A DNA stretch of 32,609 nt from NCBI GenBank assembly GCA_024636225.1, contig JAGXHN010000025.1, positions 1-32,609 of the forward strand, written 5' to 3'. This DNA is from Desulfuromonadaceae bacterium (GTDB lineage: Bacteria; Desulfobacterota; Desulfuromonadia; Desulfuromonadales; UBA2294). How positions within the stretch are numbered: the stretch's first letter is position 1; every line of letters starts with the position of its first letter. Of the stretch, positions 1-8,686 are shown piece after piece. A model generated the notes under the pieces. It saw only the letters and a program-made list of their open reading frames with translations, did not search any database and had not been told where the DNA came from. The translations under genes and the position numbers were made by a program.

Positions 1-236
1 GCTAAATGATGAATGGCGGCCGGATCCTCAGGCGGCGAAATGCTGATTTCGTACTGGAAAAGTCCGATACAGAAGAAGAGAAGAATCAGCGCGCAGGTGG
101 AAAGTTTGAGCGAGCGACTGAATCCCCAGGCGCCGAACGCTATCAGAATGAGGATCGGCAACATCGGCGGCAGGAACAGGAACGGGGCGATTAACACCCC
201 GCTTGCGTAGCTCAGAAGAGTCCCCGGCAGGCGCAT
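1..236 (-). CDS. comEC: Probable ComEC/Rec2 competence protein, N-terminal part only
   Basis: The reading frame starts at an ATG at 236 and runs off the left edge of the window, so only about 78 residues are visible. The start follows the stop codon of the upstream gene by 5 bases, so the two genes are probably translationally coupled. The visible protein has two hydrophobic segments (about residues 14-32 and 41-54) separated by a short basic turn (FSRSLK). A proline-rich stretch (ISPPEDPAAIHH) follows. This is the usual layout of the ComEC N-terminus: two short membrane helices, then the entry into the DUF4131/OB-like region. ComEC forms the inner-membrane channel for incoming single-stranded DNA during natural transformation. 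The assignment rests on layout and a short motif; another small polytopic membrane protein is possible. Confidence 0.5.
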   Translation of the reverse strand, partial: MRLPGTLLSYASGVLIAPFLFLPPMLPILILIAFGAWGFSRSLKLSTCALILLFFCIGLFQYEISISPPEDPAAIHHL

Positions 237-241
237 TGTGA

Positions 242-1369
242 TCAGCGGGAGATGCCGAATGCAGCCAGCATTTTGAAGAAACTGTTGAATTGGGCCTGAG
301 ACGGGGAACCGACGAGGGGCAGACCGGTCAAAAGCCGGAAATCTTCAGGCGATGATGCGTGGGGAGTGAGGAGAATCTGATCCAGACCAGAGTAGGGTGG
401 CAGATGCAGGATGAGGGGGGTTCCCCCTTTCTTGAGGAAAAAGCCACCGGCCTGCTTTGCCATAAAGTGGCGCTCAGGAGAAAACCGAAAAGGTTGATTA
501 TTGATCGTGCCGCTGATCTCAGCTTTACCGACAGCGTAAAGGGTCAGGTCGTAGACCCCTTCGGTTGAAAGATTGATGCCCAGCTCAACGGTCACCGGGT
601 CCGCCCCGATGCTGACCCATCTCCCCTGGTGCGGGGGGCCGAGGTGGCGATTGTTTGAACGTTTTGCTTTTTTCGGCAGCTCAAAATCCTCGGCTTCAAA
701 AATCAGTACATTCCCGGTCTTGGGCAAGGTCGCATGCAGGGCGAGGAGCTGCATCGCAGTCACCGCCAGATCGTCGAAAGAAAGAGGCTTGTCGAGGCTC
801 CAGCCGCCCGTCGGTGCGATGCTCGTTACCGGCAATGCCTCAAGCTCGATAAAATCGATACCACCGCGGGGCGGGGCGGCCAAGCTGATCTTCTGTTTGC
901 CAGCCTGCAGGTAAACTCTGCCGAGATCAACGTCGGCAAAGCGGTCTTCACCATCCGCTTTCAATACTGTTTCGCCAAAACGGATGCTATGCCCGGCGCG
1001 TAACAATCGGGCCTTGACCCGGTACTCTCCGGAAATGGGGAGATTGAAAATAAGGGGGATCTGCGTTGGGCGATTCGGGACACGCACCCAACCTGAACCG
1101 CTGAAATTACCGAACGAAAAAATCTCTTCAACGATGATACGGGTTTCGGGGGCGTAGTTTGATTCGACTTCGATTCTGAATTTACGTTCGCCGCCGAGGA
1201 TCTGCAGATAATCGGCATCTTCAGGTTGCCCGGGAAGACCAAAAGACCAGCCGAGTCCCTCAACCAGTGCAAGCATCAGGTCACGTTGGGTCAGTTTTGT
1301 CCCCGGTTCGGCCAGAACCGGTACTGCAAGGAACAGGCAAAAAAGAAGTGCGATGGATCGCTGTAACAT
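242..1369 (-). CDS. Secreted protein with two tandem carbohydrate-binding-like beta domains
   Basis: The open frame extends to 1414, but I prefer the ATG at 1369. It gives a clean signal peptide (MLQRSIALLFCLFLAVPVLA) and has an AGG-type ribosome site 8 bases upstream. The mature protein holds two regions of about 120-130 residues with the same plan. Each opens with a short acidic strand (FRIEVES; VLIFEAEDFEL) and has a GxWV-type strand (GSGWVRV; QGRWVSI) and a G-x-Y strand (SGEYRVKARL; EGVYDLTLYA). Each closes with a hydrophobic GID/GLD motif (GGIDFIELE; SGLDQILLT). This resembles jelly-roll carbohydrate-binding modules. No catalytic motif is visible. It sits directly upstream of the probable comEC gene. 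The function is unknown; it may bind glycans in the periplasm or at the cell surface. Confidence 0.8.
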   Translation of the reverse strand: MLQRSIALLFCLFLAVPVLAEPGTKLTQRDLMLALVEGLGWSFGLPGQPEDADYLQILGGERKFRIEVESNYAPETRIIVEEIFSFGNFSGSGWVRVPNRPTQIPLIFNLPISGEYRVKARLLRAGHSIRFGETVLKADGEDRFADVDLGRVYLQAGKQKISLAAPPRGGIDFIELEALPVTSIAPTGGWSLDKPLSFDDLAVTAMQLLALHATLPKTGNVLIFEAEDFELPKKAKRSNNRHLGPPHQGRWVSIGADPVTVELGINLSTEGVYDLTLYAVGKAEISGTINNQPFRFSPERHFMAKQAGGFFLKKGGTPLILHLPPYSGLDQILLTPHASSPEDFRLLTGLPLVGSPSQAQFNSFFKMLAAFGISR

Positions 1370-1672
1370 AAACAGAACCTCGGAATCGTCGTTGATTTTT
1401 TGTGAGAGTAGCATATAGCGTAGCAGGTTTGAAGCGTCAATAAAATCGGGGTCGTGATGGCGCGATAAACGATGAAGTGCCTCAGCCGCTGGTCGAACGT
1501 TATTGGCAGTGAGGAGCTAAATACTCTGCAGCTTGTGACAAGTTTGTTCATTTTTTTTCTGGCAATAATATGCTTATACCGGCATATTTATGTGATTTTA
1601 ATTCTTATGGTATTAATGATTTTTTTTGTTGTTGGTTAAAGATGCTTGATTACAGTTATTTATGGAGGTTTT
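1370..1672. other. Divergent intergenic region between the secreted-protein/comEC operon and the porin gene
   Basis: About 300 bases separate the two divergent start codons. The half nearest the porin gene is strongly AT-rich with T runs (for example around 1549-1560 and 1619-1632), as expected of a promoter region. I could not pick a convincing -35/-10 pair. The region contains one clear dyad, listed separately. Short open frames here (for example 1291-1551 minus) have no ribosome site or recognisable sequence and were not called. Confidence 0.6.
1567..1588. promoter_or_regulatory. Inverted repeat upstream of the porin gene, possible operator
   Basis: The arms AATATGC (1567-1573) and GCATATT (1582-1588) are perfect inverted copies separated by 8 bases. 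The dyad lies 84 bases upstream of the porin ATG in AT-rich DNA, a plausible place for a regulator site. The regulator is unknown. Confidence 0.3.
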
Positions 1673-2911
1673 ATGTTTAAAGTCGGATTTATTTTATTAC
1701 TCTCTTTTATGATTTTGTTGCCGTCGATGGTTCTCGCTTTTGACTTTAACGAGTTGCAGATTAATGGTTTTCTCTCTCAGGGGTACCTGAAGAGTTCTTA
1801 TAATAATTGGCTCGCTGCCGATTCACTCGATGGAACCTTGCAGATCAACGAGGTCGGGATAACGCTTACGGCTCCGGTCACACCGAGATTGCGGGTCGGG
1901 ATGCAGCTCCTTTCCCGGGATCTCGGTGACGAGGGGAACAATGAAGTTCGTCTCGATTGGGCGTTCGGTGATTATCGCATCTCCGATTCCTTTGGTCTGC
2001 GCCTTGGTAAGGTCAAGATGCCGATCGGCTTGTACAACGAAGGGCGCGATTCTGATTTTTTGCGCAACATGGCTTTTCTGCCGCAGAGTGTTTATGACGA
2101 AACCCGGCGGAATCTGCTGGTTGCATCTCAAGGTCTGCAGGTTTACGGCAATCTGCCGTTGTCTGTACTCGGCGATCTCGATTACGCTGCTCATTATGGC
2201 CAGATCAATTTTCCGGAAGACTCGCCGACACTCGATGCGTTTCTCGGTTTTGCGAATATGGGCGCTGGATGGAATCCGATGGCTCCAGCGCCGAATCCAT
2301 CACCATGGAACCGGATTTCGGCCGACAACGAATATGTCTATGGCGGTCAACTGCGCTACAACACCCCCCTTGATGGTCTGCGCCTGGCCGGTTCTTTTTT
2401 CGAAGGGAAGGCAGACTTTTCCCTGAACGATAGTAACGGGACAACCCCTGCCGGCAATATGCGGGTCAAAATTCGCCAGATGTATGTCGCCTCGCTTGAA
2501 TACGCCACTCCGTGGTTCACACTCTCGTCTGAGTATATCCAGTATAAGCAGCCAGCCTGGCTCAACGGGATGGAGTTTCCGTCCGGAACATCGGTCGGGA
2601 TGTATGGGATGCTCGCTATCCCTTTTCCGGGACAGGAGAATGTTTGCGTCGTTGGGATGTACGATGTCTATTACAGTGACGAGGAGGACAAGAGCGGGAC
2701 CAGTCAAGCTTTAATCATGGGGGGGGCGGCTTATGATTATTACCGCAAAGATGTCGGTGCCGGTGTGCGTTGGGATCTTAACGATTTCTGGTTGATTAAA
2801 GCCGAGTACCATAAGGTGATCGGTGCTGCTCTTCTTACGCAGTATTTTAATGCCAATATGGCTGTAAAAAATTGGGACTATTACACGGTTAAGACATCGT
2901 TTAATTTTTGA
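1673..2911 (+). CDS. Outer-membrane beta-barrel porin-like protein
   Basis: The frame opens at 1646, but the ATG at 1673 has a GGAGG ribosome site at 1664-1668 and begins a typical signal peptide (MFKVGFILLLSFMILLPSMVLA). The product is 412 residues, of which about 390 are mature. The rest alternates short amphipathic strands with charged or Gly/Asn-rich turns. It starts with FDFNELQINGFLSQGY, a common first strand of general or oxyanion-type porins, and ends in an aromatic C-terminal strand (YTVKTSFNF) with the terminal Phe needed for BAM recognition. It is followed by a PstS-like small protein and a chemoreceptor on the same strand. I infer outer-membrane passage of the ligand that those two detect. 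The substrate is not readable from sequence. Confidence 0.85.
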   Translation: MFKVGFILLLSFMILLPSMVLAFDFNELQINGFLSQGYLKSSYNNWLAADSLDGTLQINEVGITLTAPVTPRLRVGMQLLSRDLGDEGNNEVRLDWAFGDYRISDSFGLRLGKVKMPIGLYNEGRDSDFLRNMAFLPQSVYDETRRNLLVASQGLQVYGNLPLSVLGDLDYAAHYGQINFPEDSPTLDAFLGFANMGAGWNPMAPAPNPSPWNRISADNEYVYGGQLRYNTPLDGLRLAGSFFEGKADFSLNDSNGTTPAGNMRVKIRQMYVASLEYATPWFTLSSEYIQYKQPAWLNGMEFPSGTSVGMYGMLAIPFPGQENVCVVGMYDVYYSDEEDKSGTSQALIMGGAAYDYYRKDVGAGVRWDLNDFWLIKAEYHKVIGAALLTQYFNANMAVKNWDYYTVKTSFNF

Positions 2912-2957
2912 TACAGTTGTTTGGTTCGTTCCAAAAAATATTACGGAGGGTTAACAG

Positions 2958-3377
2958 ATGAAATATATAACAGCCATACTGATATTTACCTTGCTTTCAA
3001 TCGGCGGCGTTGCACTGGCTGCTGAATATGTGTTGATTACCGATAACACGAATCCGGTCTCGGAACTTACAGCGAAAGAGGTTAAAAATATCTATCTCGG
3101 CAAGAAGACCGTCTGGAGTGACGGGAGTCATATTACGGTCTTTACCAATACAGAATCAAATGTCAATGCCCTGTTCATGCAGGAGATGGTGCGCAAAACA
3201 ACGCAACAATATACAACTTACTGGAAAAAATCGCTCTTTACCGGTACCGGCCTGCCGCCCAGGGATTTTGCTTCAGACGATGAGATCAAGGGAGCTGTAG
3301 CGGCCAAACCCGGATCGATCGGCTACATTCCGCTTTCGGCTCTCGATTCGTCCGTCAAACAACTCCGGATTGACTGA
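2958..3377 (+). CDS. Small PstS/PBP-like periplasmic protein
   Basis: The ATG at 2958 has a GGAGGG ribosome site about 8 bases upstream. The product is 139 residues with an N-terminal signal peptide (MKYITAILIFTLLSIGGVALA). The mature part opens with a strand typical of the PstS-like substrate-binding superfamily. It then reads LTAKEVKNIYLGKKTVWSDG, the family signature of phosphate-ABC-type binding proteins, and later has a GSIGYIPLSAL segment. Full-length PstS has two lobes and about 320 residues. This protein is only one lobe long and there are no pstC, pstA or pstB genes here, so it is unlikely to serve transport. It lies 46 bases after the porin gene and 13 bases before the chemoreceptor gene. 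A role as ligand-binding partner of that receptor is inferred. Confidence 0.85.
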   Translation: MKYITAILIFTLLSIGGVALAAEYVLITDNTNPVSELTAKEVKNIYLGKKTVWSDGSHITVFTNTESNVNALFMQEMVRKTTQQYTTYWKKSLFTGTGLPPRDFASDDEIKGAVAAKPGSIGYIPLSALDSSVKQLRID

Positions 3378-3390
3378 GGCTGACCCTTCT

Positions 3391-5553
3391 ATGTCTCTTT
3401 TTAACAGCATTAAATCGAAGGTCTGGTTCTGCGCCTCAATCGGTCTTATCGGCTTTCTGGTCGCGACGGTCTCGACCTATCAATCGAACAGTCGGTTGAT
3501 CGATGATCTTGGTCATCCGCGCGATGTGACCTTCCCCTTATCGATGCGCGGTGAGGAAGCCCGGAATCTTTTTTCCCGGCAGACCTCCTTGTATGAAGAT
3601 GCTTTTCTTCTGGCGGATGAAGAATCTCTGCTAAAAGGGGATGCTCTTTCTAAACAGATTCAATCCCTGTTTACCGATATGCTGCTGGTATTGAAGACGG
3701 TTGACGAAAAACTTCTGTCGATTCACAAGCAGTTGACCTCTTTACAGACGCTGTATGGCGAGTATGCGGCGATGGCCGGTTACAATTATGCCTTGTTGAT
3801 CGACGGGGCTGATATGGAACAGTTGCAGAATGAAATCGCCCGAATCGGGACCACACACCAGGAGATTGAGGTTGCACTCAACCGATTGAAAGTCGATCTG
3901 CAACGAGCGGTTGAAGACGATATCGCCAGCGGTGAAACGACGGCTGATGCTAACTCCCGGTTGATTGTGATTCTTTTTCTCGGTGTCGGTTTTTTGTCGA
4001 TTCTGATCGTCAATGTTGCTGCTTCGCGGCTGCTCGTTCGCCCTGTCCGGCTGGTACAGGGTCAGGCTGCCCGCTTCGCTGCGGGTGATTTTGCGGCGGT
4101 TGATACATTGGCGGTAACCAGTGGTGGTGAGATCGGGGTTCTCTTGCAGGCTATTCGCAAGATGGCTCATAGCCTGCGGGAGATGATTGTTGATATTTCA
4201 ACCTCTTCAAATGAGCTCGGGACTGTTTCGTCCACGCTACAGTCAACATCGGCGCGCGTTGCGTCCTCGGCGCAAAATCAGGTGAATGAGGTTGCGACAG
4301 CATCGACGGCTATGGAGCGGATCGGAGCCTCGGTGGCTCAGGTCGGCGAACAGATGGAGAGGGTCTCTTCGACCTCGGAGGAGATTACCAGCTCGATATT
4401 TGAACAGGCCGCCAGCTCTGAAGAGATTGCACAAAATATCGATGGACTTTCTGAATCGGCTGAGCATGTTAATTCGTCGATTATTCAGGTGTCGAGCAAT
4501 ATTCGTCAGATTTCCGAAAGCGTCATGGTGCTCAGGGATGAATCCGACGTGACGGCATCGTCCGTCACCGAGATGGAGGGTTCCATTCGTCAGGTTATGC
4601 AAGGGGCGAAAGATACGGCCGCGATCGCTTCGACTGTTCATGTCGATGCGGAAGCCGGGCATCGGGGTGTTACCGAGGCGATTCAAGGGATGCAACGGAT
4701 CAAACTCTCTTCTCACGCCGTCTCGGCGGCGATCAAATCTTTTTCTGATAAGACTGAAAATATCGGAAGCATACTGTCGGTGATTAATAATCTGGCTGAT
4801 GAGACCAATCTGCTGGCGTTGAATGCGGCAATCATTGCTGCTCAGGCAGGTGAACATGGTCGAGGTTTTGCCGTTGTTGCCGGTCAGATCAAGGCATTGG
4901 CTGATCAGACCGGCCAATCAACACGTGAAATTGTTGATATTATTGACGGGATCAAGGGGGAGAGTCGAAATGCTGTCTCCGCGATCATCGAAGTGGAAAA
5001 GAGTATCGGTGAAGGAGAATCTTTGTCGATTCAATCGGGCGCAATGTTGCAGAAGATTGTCGATGGCGCCCAACAGGTGGTCAGCGAAATGGAAAGAATC
5101 TCCCGCGCCACCAATGAACAGGTGCATGGGAGTGGATTGATCCGTGGTTCGATGAACAACGTTTCGACGATGGTCCATCAGATTGTATCGGCGATTGCCG
5201 AGCAAGAAAGAGGGAGTCACGTCATCACGCAAGCCGCGCAGAGAGTCCGCGACCTGGTCGCCCAGATCAATATTTCGATCCACGAGCAGAGTCAGGCGAG
5301 TCGCGACGTCGCATCGGGAATGCAGGATGTTAACGCGATGATTCAGAAAGTTTTTACTTTCTGCGCGGAACAAAGAGGTGAAAGCAGACAGATCACAATG
5401 GCCGTTGACAGTATCAAGGCCTCGGCACAACAGAGTTTCGAAGCAACGACAGTGGTCAATACAGCAACAACATCCCTCGAAGACCAGGTCGCGCAGTTGC
5501 AAATGGCCGTCGGCCGTTTTGACTTTTCACCGAAAAAAACTGCCCGACATTGA
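3391..5553 (+). CDS. Transmembrane methyl-accepting chemotaxis protein
   Basis: The frame can be opened from a TTG at 3370, overlapping the previous gene, but the ATG at 3391 begins a normal N-terminus (MSLFNSIKSKVWF). The product is 720 residues. TM1 is at about 10-28, followed by a periplasmic helical ligand-binding region of about 160 residues. TM2 (LIVILFLGVGFLSILIVNV) is at about 195-215, then a HAMP domain, then a long cytoplasmic signalling coiled coil. The hairpin tip reads ETNLLALNAAIIAAQAG followed by EHGRGFAVVAG. Against E. coli Tsr the tip Glu (E385) is Ile and the tip Arg (R388) is Gln, so it belongs to a different receptor class. No CheB/CheR tether pentapeptide is visible at the C-terminus. 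It forms an apparent operon with the porin and PstS-like genes, which suggests sensing of a small anion or other periplasmic ligand. Confidence 0.93.
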   Translation: MSLFNSIKSKVWFCASIGLIGFLVATVSTYQSNSRLIDDLGHPRDVTFPLSMRGEEARNLFSRQTSLYEDAFLLADEESLLKGDALSKQIQSLFTDMLLVLKTVDEKLLSIHKQLTSLQTLYGEYAAMAGYNYALLIDGADMEQLQNEIARIGTTHQEIEVALNRLKVDLQRAVEDDIASGETTADANSRLIVILFLGVGFLSILIVNVAASRLLVRPVRLVQGQAARFAAGDFAAVDTLAVTSGGEIGVLLQAIRKMAHSLREMIVDISTSSNELGTVSSTLQSTSARVASSAQNQVNEVATASTAMERIGASVAQVGEQMERVSSTSEEITSSIFEQAASSEEIAQNIDGLSESAEHVNSSIIQVSSNIRQISESVMVLRDESDVTASSVTEMEGSIRQVMQGAKDTAAIASTVHVDAEAGHRGVTEAIQGMQRIKLSSHAVSAAIKSFSDKTENIGSILSVINNLADETNLLALNAAIIAAQAGEHGRGFAVVAGQIKALADQTGQSTREIVDIIDGIKGESRNAVSAIIEVEKSIGEGESLSIQSGAMLQKIVDGAQQVVSEMERISRATNEQVHGSGLIRGSMNNVSTMVHQIVSAIAEQERGSHVITQAAQRVRDLVAQINISIHEQSQASRDVASGMQDVNAMIQKVFTFCAEQRGESRQITMAVDSIKASAQQSFEATTVVNTATTSLEDQVAQLQMAVGRFDFSPKKTARH

Positions 5554-5718
5554 AAATTATGATCTTTTTAAACAGCGGCATGTTGCTGATTACAATTACG
5601 TTTTAATCCAATTACAAAATGTGCTAAAGTTCGTCAGTGGCCTGGTGGTTCCTGGCTATTTTTGTATAGTCGGGTTTATCCCTCTACAGATCAAACACCG
5701 CTTTCCCACTGGATTTCA

Positions 5719-8682
5719 ATGCGAGTCGTCTCTTCTCTCAGACGTGCGTTCACCCTTCATTATGTTGTTGCGGCTGTTTTTCCGATTCTCCTGTTCGCTT
5801 GGTTCTCCTTTGCTTATATCAACCATTATATGCTCAACGAAATATTTCGGTCGAACGCTTTTCTTGCCCATGAGATTCGCACCCAGACTGAAGATTTTCT
5901 TGCGCAGCGCTCCGCGATATTAAAACATCTTGCCCTGATCGTCTCTGACGGCAGGTTCGGTGTTTTTAACGAGGCGGATCTTTACCTCGCTGCAGAAGTC
6001 AAAAGTTCAGAAGATTTTGAATCGATCTATATTCTCGATCGATCCGGCAAAATTATTCATCTCGGTCTCGCTGCAGGTGAGCAGGAGTTGAATAACGATT
6101 ATCAACAGGCCGATTTTTCCGGGCATGAGTTGTTTAAGCGCTTCGCGCGGGGGGAAGAACCGGGGTGGTCCGGTGTCTATACCTCTCTTATCAGTGGTGA
6201 ACCGTCGATCAGTCTCGGACTGAGTTATAACGATTATCTTATAATCGGCAATCTCAATCTGCGCCATCTGGGGGAGATCGTCGGCCGCTTCTCTCTTTAC
6301 GATCAGCCCCTCCTCTCCGATAACGGGAAGAACTCTTTCATCTTTTCTATTGTGGACCGCAATGGGCTGCCGATTGCTCACACGGATGCTGCGATGGTGT
6401 TTCGACAGCAGGCGATGCGGAATCATTATGAAATTGTCGATGCGCTTTCAGGCACAATGGTCACAGCCGTCAACTCACATGAGGGGAGAGCTTGGGTGGA
6501 GAGCGGATTGCCGGTGCGGGAGACCGGCTGGGCTGTCTGGGTTTCTCGGGATTTCGATCAGTTAACGGCACCGATCAGAACAACGCGTTATGTTTTTTTG
6601 TTAATTCTGGCGGCATCTGTCACCCTTGCAATTCTGGCAGGACTCCTGGTTTCGCGTAAGGTTCTACGGCCATTGGGTCGACTGGTCAAAGGGGTTTGTG
6701 CCCTGACAGACGGAGAGAGTGTTTTTCAGCCGGGGGAGCAATCTTATGTTGAGATTGACGAGCTGACACGCGGCTTTAAGCGGATGTCTCTTGCAGTTCT
6801 GGAGCGGGAGTTGTCGTTGTGCAAAAGTGAAAGCCGCTTCCGATCGCTGGTTAATTCTATTGAAGGGATCGTTTTTGAAGCTGATTTTCCGGAGATGAGA
6901 TTGACTTTTGTCAGTGAACGTTCCGAGCAAATCAGCGGCTATCCGGCTTCAATATGGCTGGCGACGCCGGATTTCTGGCAAACATGTATCCACCCAGATG
7001 ATCGGCAATGGGCCTTTAATTACAGCCTGAATCAGGCTGAATCAGGCCGAAATCATCAGTTTGAATACCGTCTTCTCCATCGTGATGGTCATTTTGTCTG
7101 GGTCAGGCAGATGGTTAATCTGGTGGTGGAAGAGGGGGCGCCGACCCGGCTGATCGGGGTTATGATCGACGTCACCGAAAGCAAGGAAGCGGCGATCGCT
7201 CTACAGGAGAGCGAACAGAAATTTCGGAGTCTGGTTGAGCAGGCTGCTGATGCCATCTATATTTTTGATGCCAGGGGACAACTGGTCGATGTGAACGAAC
7301 AGGCCTGTCGATCACTTGGTTACAGTCGTGACCTGTTGAAGACGAAAAAAGTCTCTGATATTCAGCTTCTCCACCCTTCTTTGGAATTTGCGTCGCTTCA
7401 GAAGTCGGTCATGCAGGGTGGCCCTCTCACTTTTGAAGCTGAGCATCGGCGAAAAAACAGTCAGCTCATTCCGGTCGAAATACGTCTCGGGTCGTTTCAG
7501 TTTCAGGACAGCCCGCTTTTTCTCGCGTTGGCGCGCGATATTACTGAGCGTAAGAAAAGTGATACTGCCTTGAAGGAGAGTGAGGAGCGGGTACGGTTGT
7601 TGCTCGAGTCGACGGCAGAAGGTGTTTTTGGGATGGATTGCGCCGCCCGATGCACATTTTGTAACGCCGCAGGGCTTAAATTGCTCGGTTTCAATCGCGA
7701 ACAGGAACTCCTTGGAAAAAACGTCCATGAACTGTTTCATAAAGGGTACGCTAATGGCACCCCCTGCATTCAGGAAGAGTGTACGATCTGTAACATTTTG
7801 ATCACCGGTATTGACGTGCACTCCGATGCCGAATCATTTTCGGATGCCGATGGGCGATATTTTCCGGTCGAATATTTTGCCCGGCCGATTATCAAGGGGG
7901 ATAAAATGGTCGGCGTTGTGGTTGTTTTCCACGACGTAACCGAGCGCAAGCTGCGGCTGCAGCAGAGTATCCGAACAGCCCAACTCGCCTCTCTCGGGGA
8001 GTTGGCGGCGGGCGTCGCTCACGAAATCAACAACCCGATCAGTGGCGTGATCAATTATACCCAGATCATGCTGAACCGGCACAAAGAGATTGGCGAGGAG
8101 TACGATCTGCTGCAACGAATTCTTAAAGAGGGGGAGCGTGTGGCGACCATCGTTCGGGATCTGCTGTTTTTTTCCCGTGAAGGCGGCCCCGAAAAAGTGC
8201 TCTCAAACATTTTTGACCTGCTCGAAGATTCGTTGTCCCTCTCAGCTGCCCAGATTCGCAAAGAAGGGATTCTGCTGACCGTCGATTGTGCAAAACAGTT
8301 GCCTCTGATCTATGCGCGGGCACAGCAGATTCAGCAACTGTTCCTGAATATTCTGAGCAATGCCCGACATGCGCTGACCGAAAAATATCCGGGGAACGAC
8401 GAAAATAAAAAAATTGAAATTTCTCTCCAATCGGTCACCCACGGTGAGACCGGTTATATCAGAGTCCTGTTTAAAGATTATGGTGTCGGAATTCCCAAAG
8501 AGAGAATTGAACGTGTCCTCCACCCATTTGTAACCACGAAAGCGGCCGGAGTCGGCACCGGCCTTGGCCTCAGCATCAGCCTTGATATTGTCAAGAAACA
8601 TGGCGGGGCGCTCTGGATTGAGAGCGTTGAGGGGGTGTCGACTGAGGTCTACATTGAACTGCCGATCGCCCGAAAGGATTAA
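5719..8682 (+). CDS. Membrane sensor histidine kinase with three PAS domains
   Basis: The open frame begins at a TTG (5662), but the ATG at 5719 gives a natural basic N-terminus before TM1, although its ribosome site is weak. The product is 987 residues. TM1 (about 12-32) and TM2 (about 292-313) enclose a periplasmic double-CACHE-like sensor. HAMP follows, then three PAS domains, the first two starting SESRFRSLV and SEQKFRSLV and the third SEERVRLLL. The third PAS has CxxC-type cysteines (RCTFC; EECTIC) that are common in this PAS group. The kinase core has the H box GVAHEINNPISG with the phospho-His near residue 773, the N box NILSNARHAL, G1 DYGVGIP and G2 GTGLGLS. This is the NtrB-like HisKA type and it looks fully active. 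It ends 4 bases before the start of an NtrC-type regulator, its near-certain partner. Confidence 0.93.
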   Translation: MRVVSSLRRAFTLHYVVAAVFPILLFAWFSFAYINHYMLNEIFRSNAFLAHEIRTQTEDFLAQRSAILKHLALIVSDGRFGVFNEADLYLAAEVKSSEDFESIYILDRSGKIIHLGLAAGEQELNNDYQQADFSGHELFKRFARGEEPGWSGVYTSLISGEPSISLGLSYNDYLIIGNLNLRHLGEIVGRFSLYDQPLLSDNGKNSFIFSIVDRNGLPIAHTDAAMVFRQQAMRNHYEIVDALSGTMVTAVNSHEGRAWVESGLPVRETGWAVWVSRDFDQLTAPIRTTRYVFLLILAASVTLAILAGLLVSRKVLRPLGRLVKGVCALTDGESVFQPGEQSYVEIDELTRGFKRMSLAVLERELSLCKSESRFRSLVNSIEGIVFEADFPEMRLTFVSERSEQISGYPASIWLATPDFWQTCIHPDDRQWAFNYSLNQAESGRNHQFEYRLLHRDGHFVWVRQMVNLVVEEGAPTRLIGVMIDVTESKEAAIALQESEQKFRSLVEQAADAIYIFDARGQLVDVNEQACRSLGYSRDLLKTKKVSDIQLLHPSLEFASLQKSVMQGGPLTFEAEHRRKNSQLIPVEIRLGSFQFQDSPLFLALARDITERKKSDTALKESEERVRLLLESTAEGVFGMDCAARCTFCNAAGLKLLGFNREQELLGKNVHELFHKGYANGTPCIQEECTICNILITGIDVHSDAESFSDADGRYFPVEYFARPIIKGDKMVGVVVVFHDVTERKLRLQQSIRTAQLASLGELAAGVAHEINNPISGVINYTQIMLNRHKEIGEEYDLLQRILKEGERVATIVRDLLFFSREGGPEKVLSNIFDLLEDSLSLSAAQIRKEGILLTVDCAKQLPLIYARAQQIQQLFLNILSNARHALTEKYPGNDENKKIEISLQSVTHGETGYIRVLFKDYGVGIPKERIERVLHPFVTTKAAGVGTGLGLSISLDIVKKHGGALWIESVEGVSTEVYIELPIARKD

Positions 8683-8686
8683 ATAC

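Noticed and set aside
1559..1575. TGGCAATAATATGC considered as a sigma-54 promoter for the porin gene
   Set aside because: The distance between GG and GC is 9 bases instead of the required 10.
3370..3390. TTG start for the chemoreceptor overlapping the PstS-like gene
   Set aside because: No ribosome site fits it, and the ATG at 3391 gives the typical receptor N-terminus.
7630..7800. Cysteine-rich stretch in the third PAS domain of the membrane kinase considered as a metal or Fe-S site
   Set aside because: RCTFCN and EEC-type cysteines are common in this PAS subgroup and are not by themselves evidence for a cofactor.
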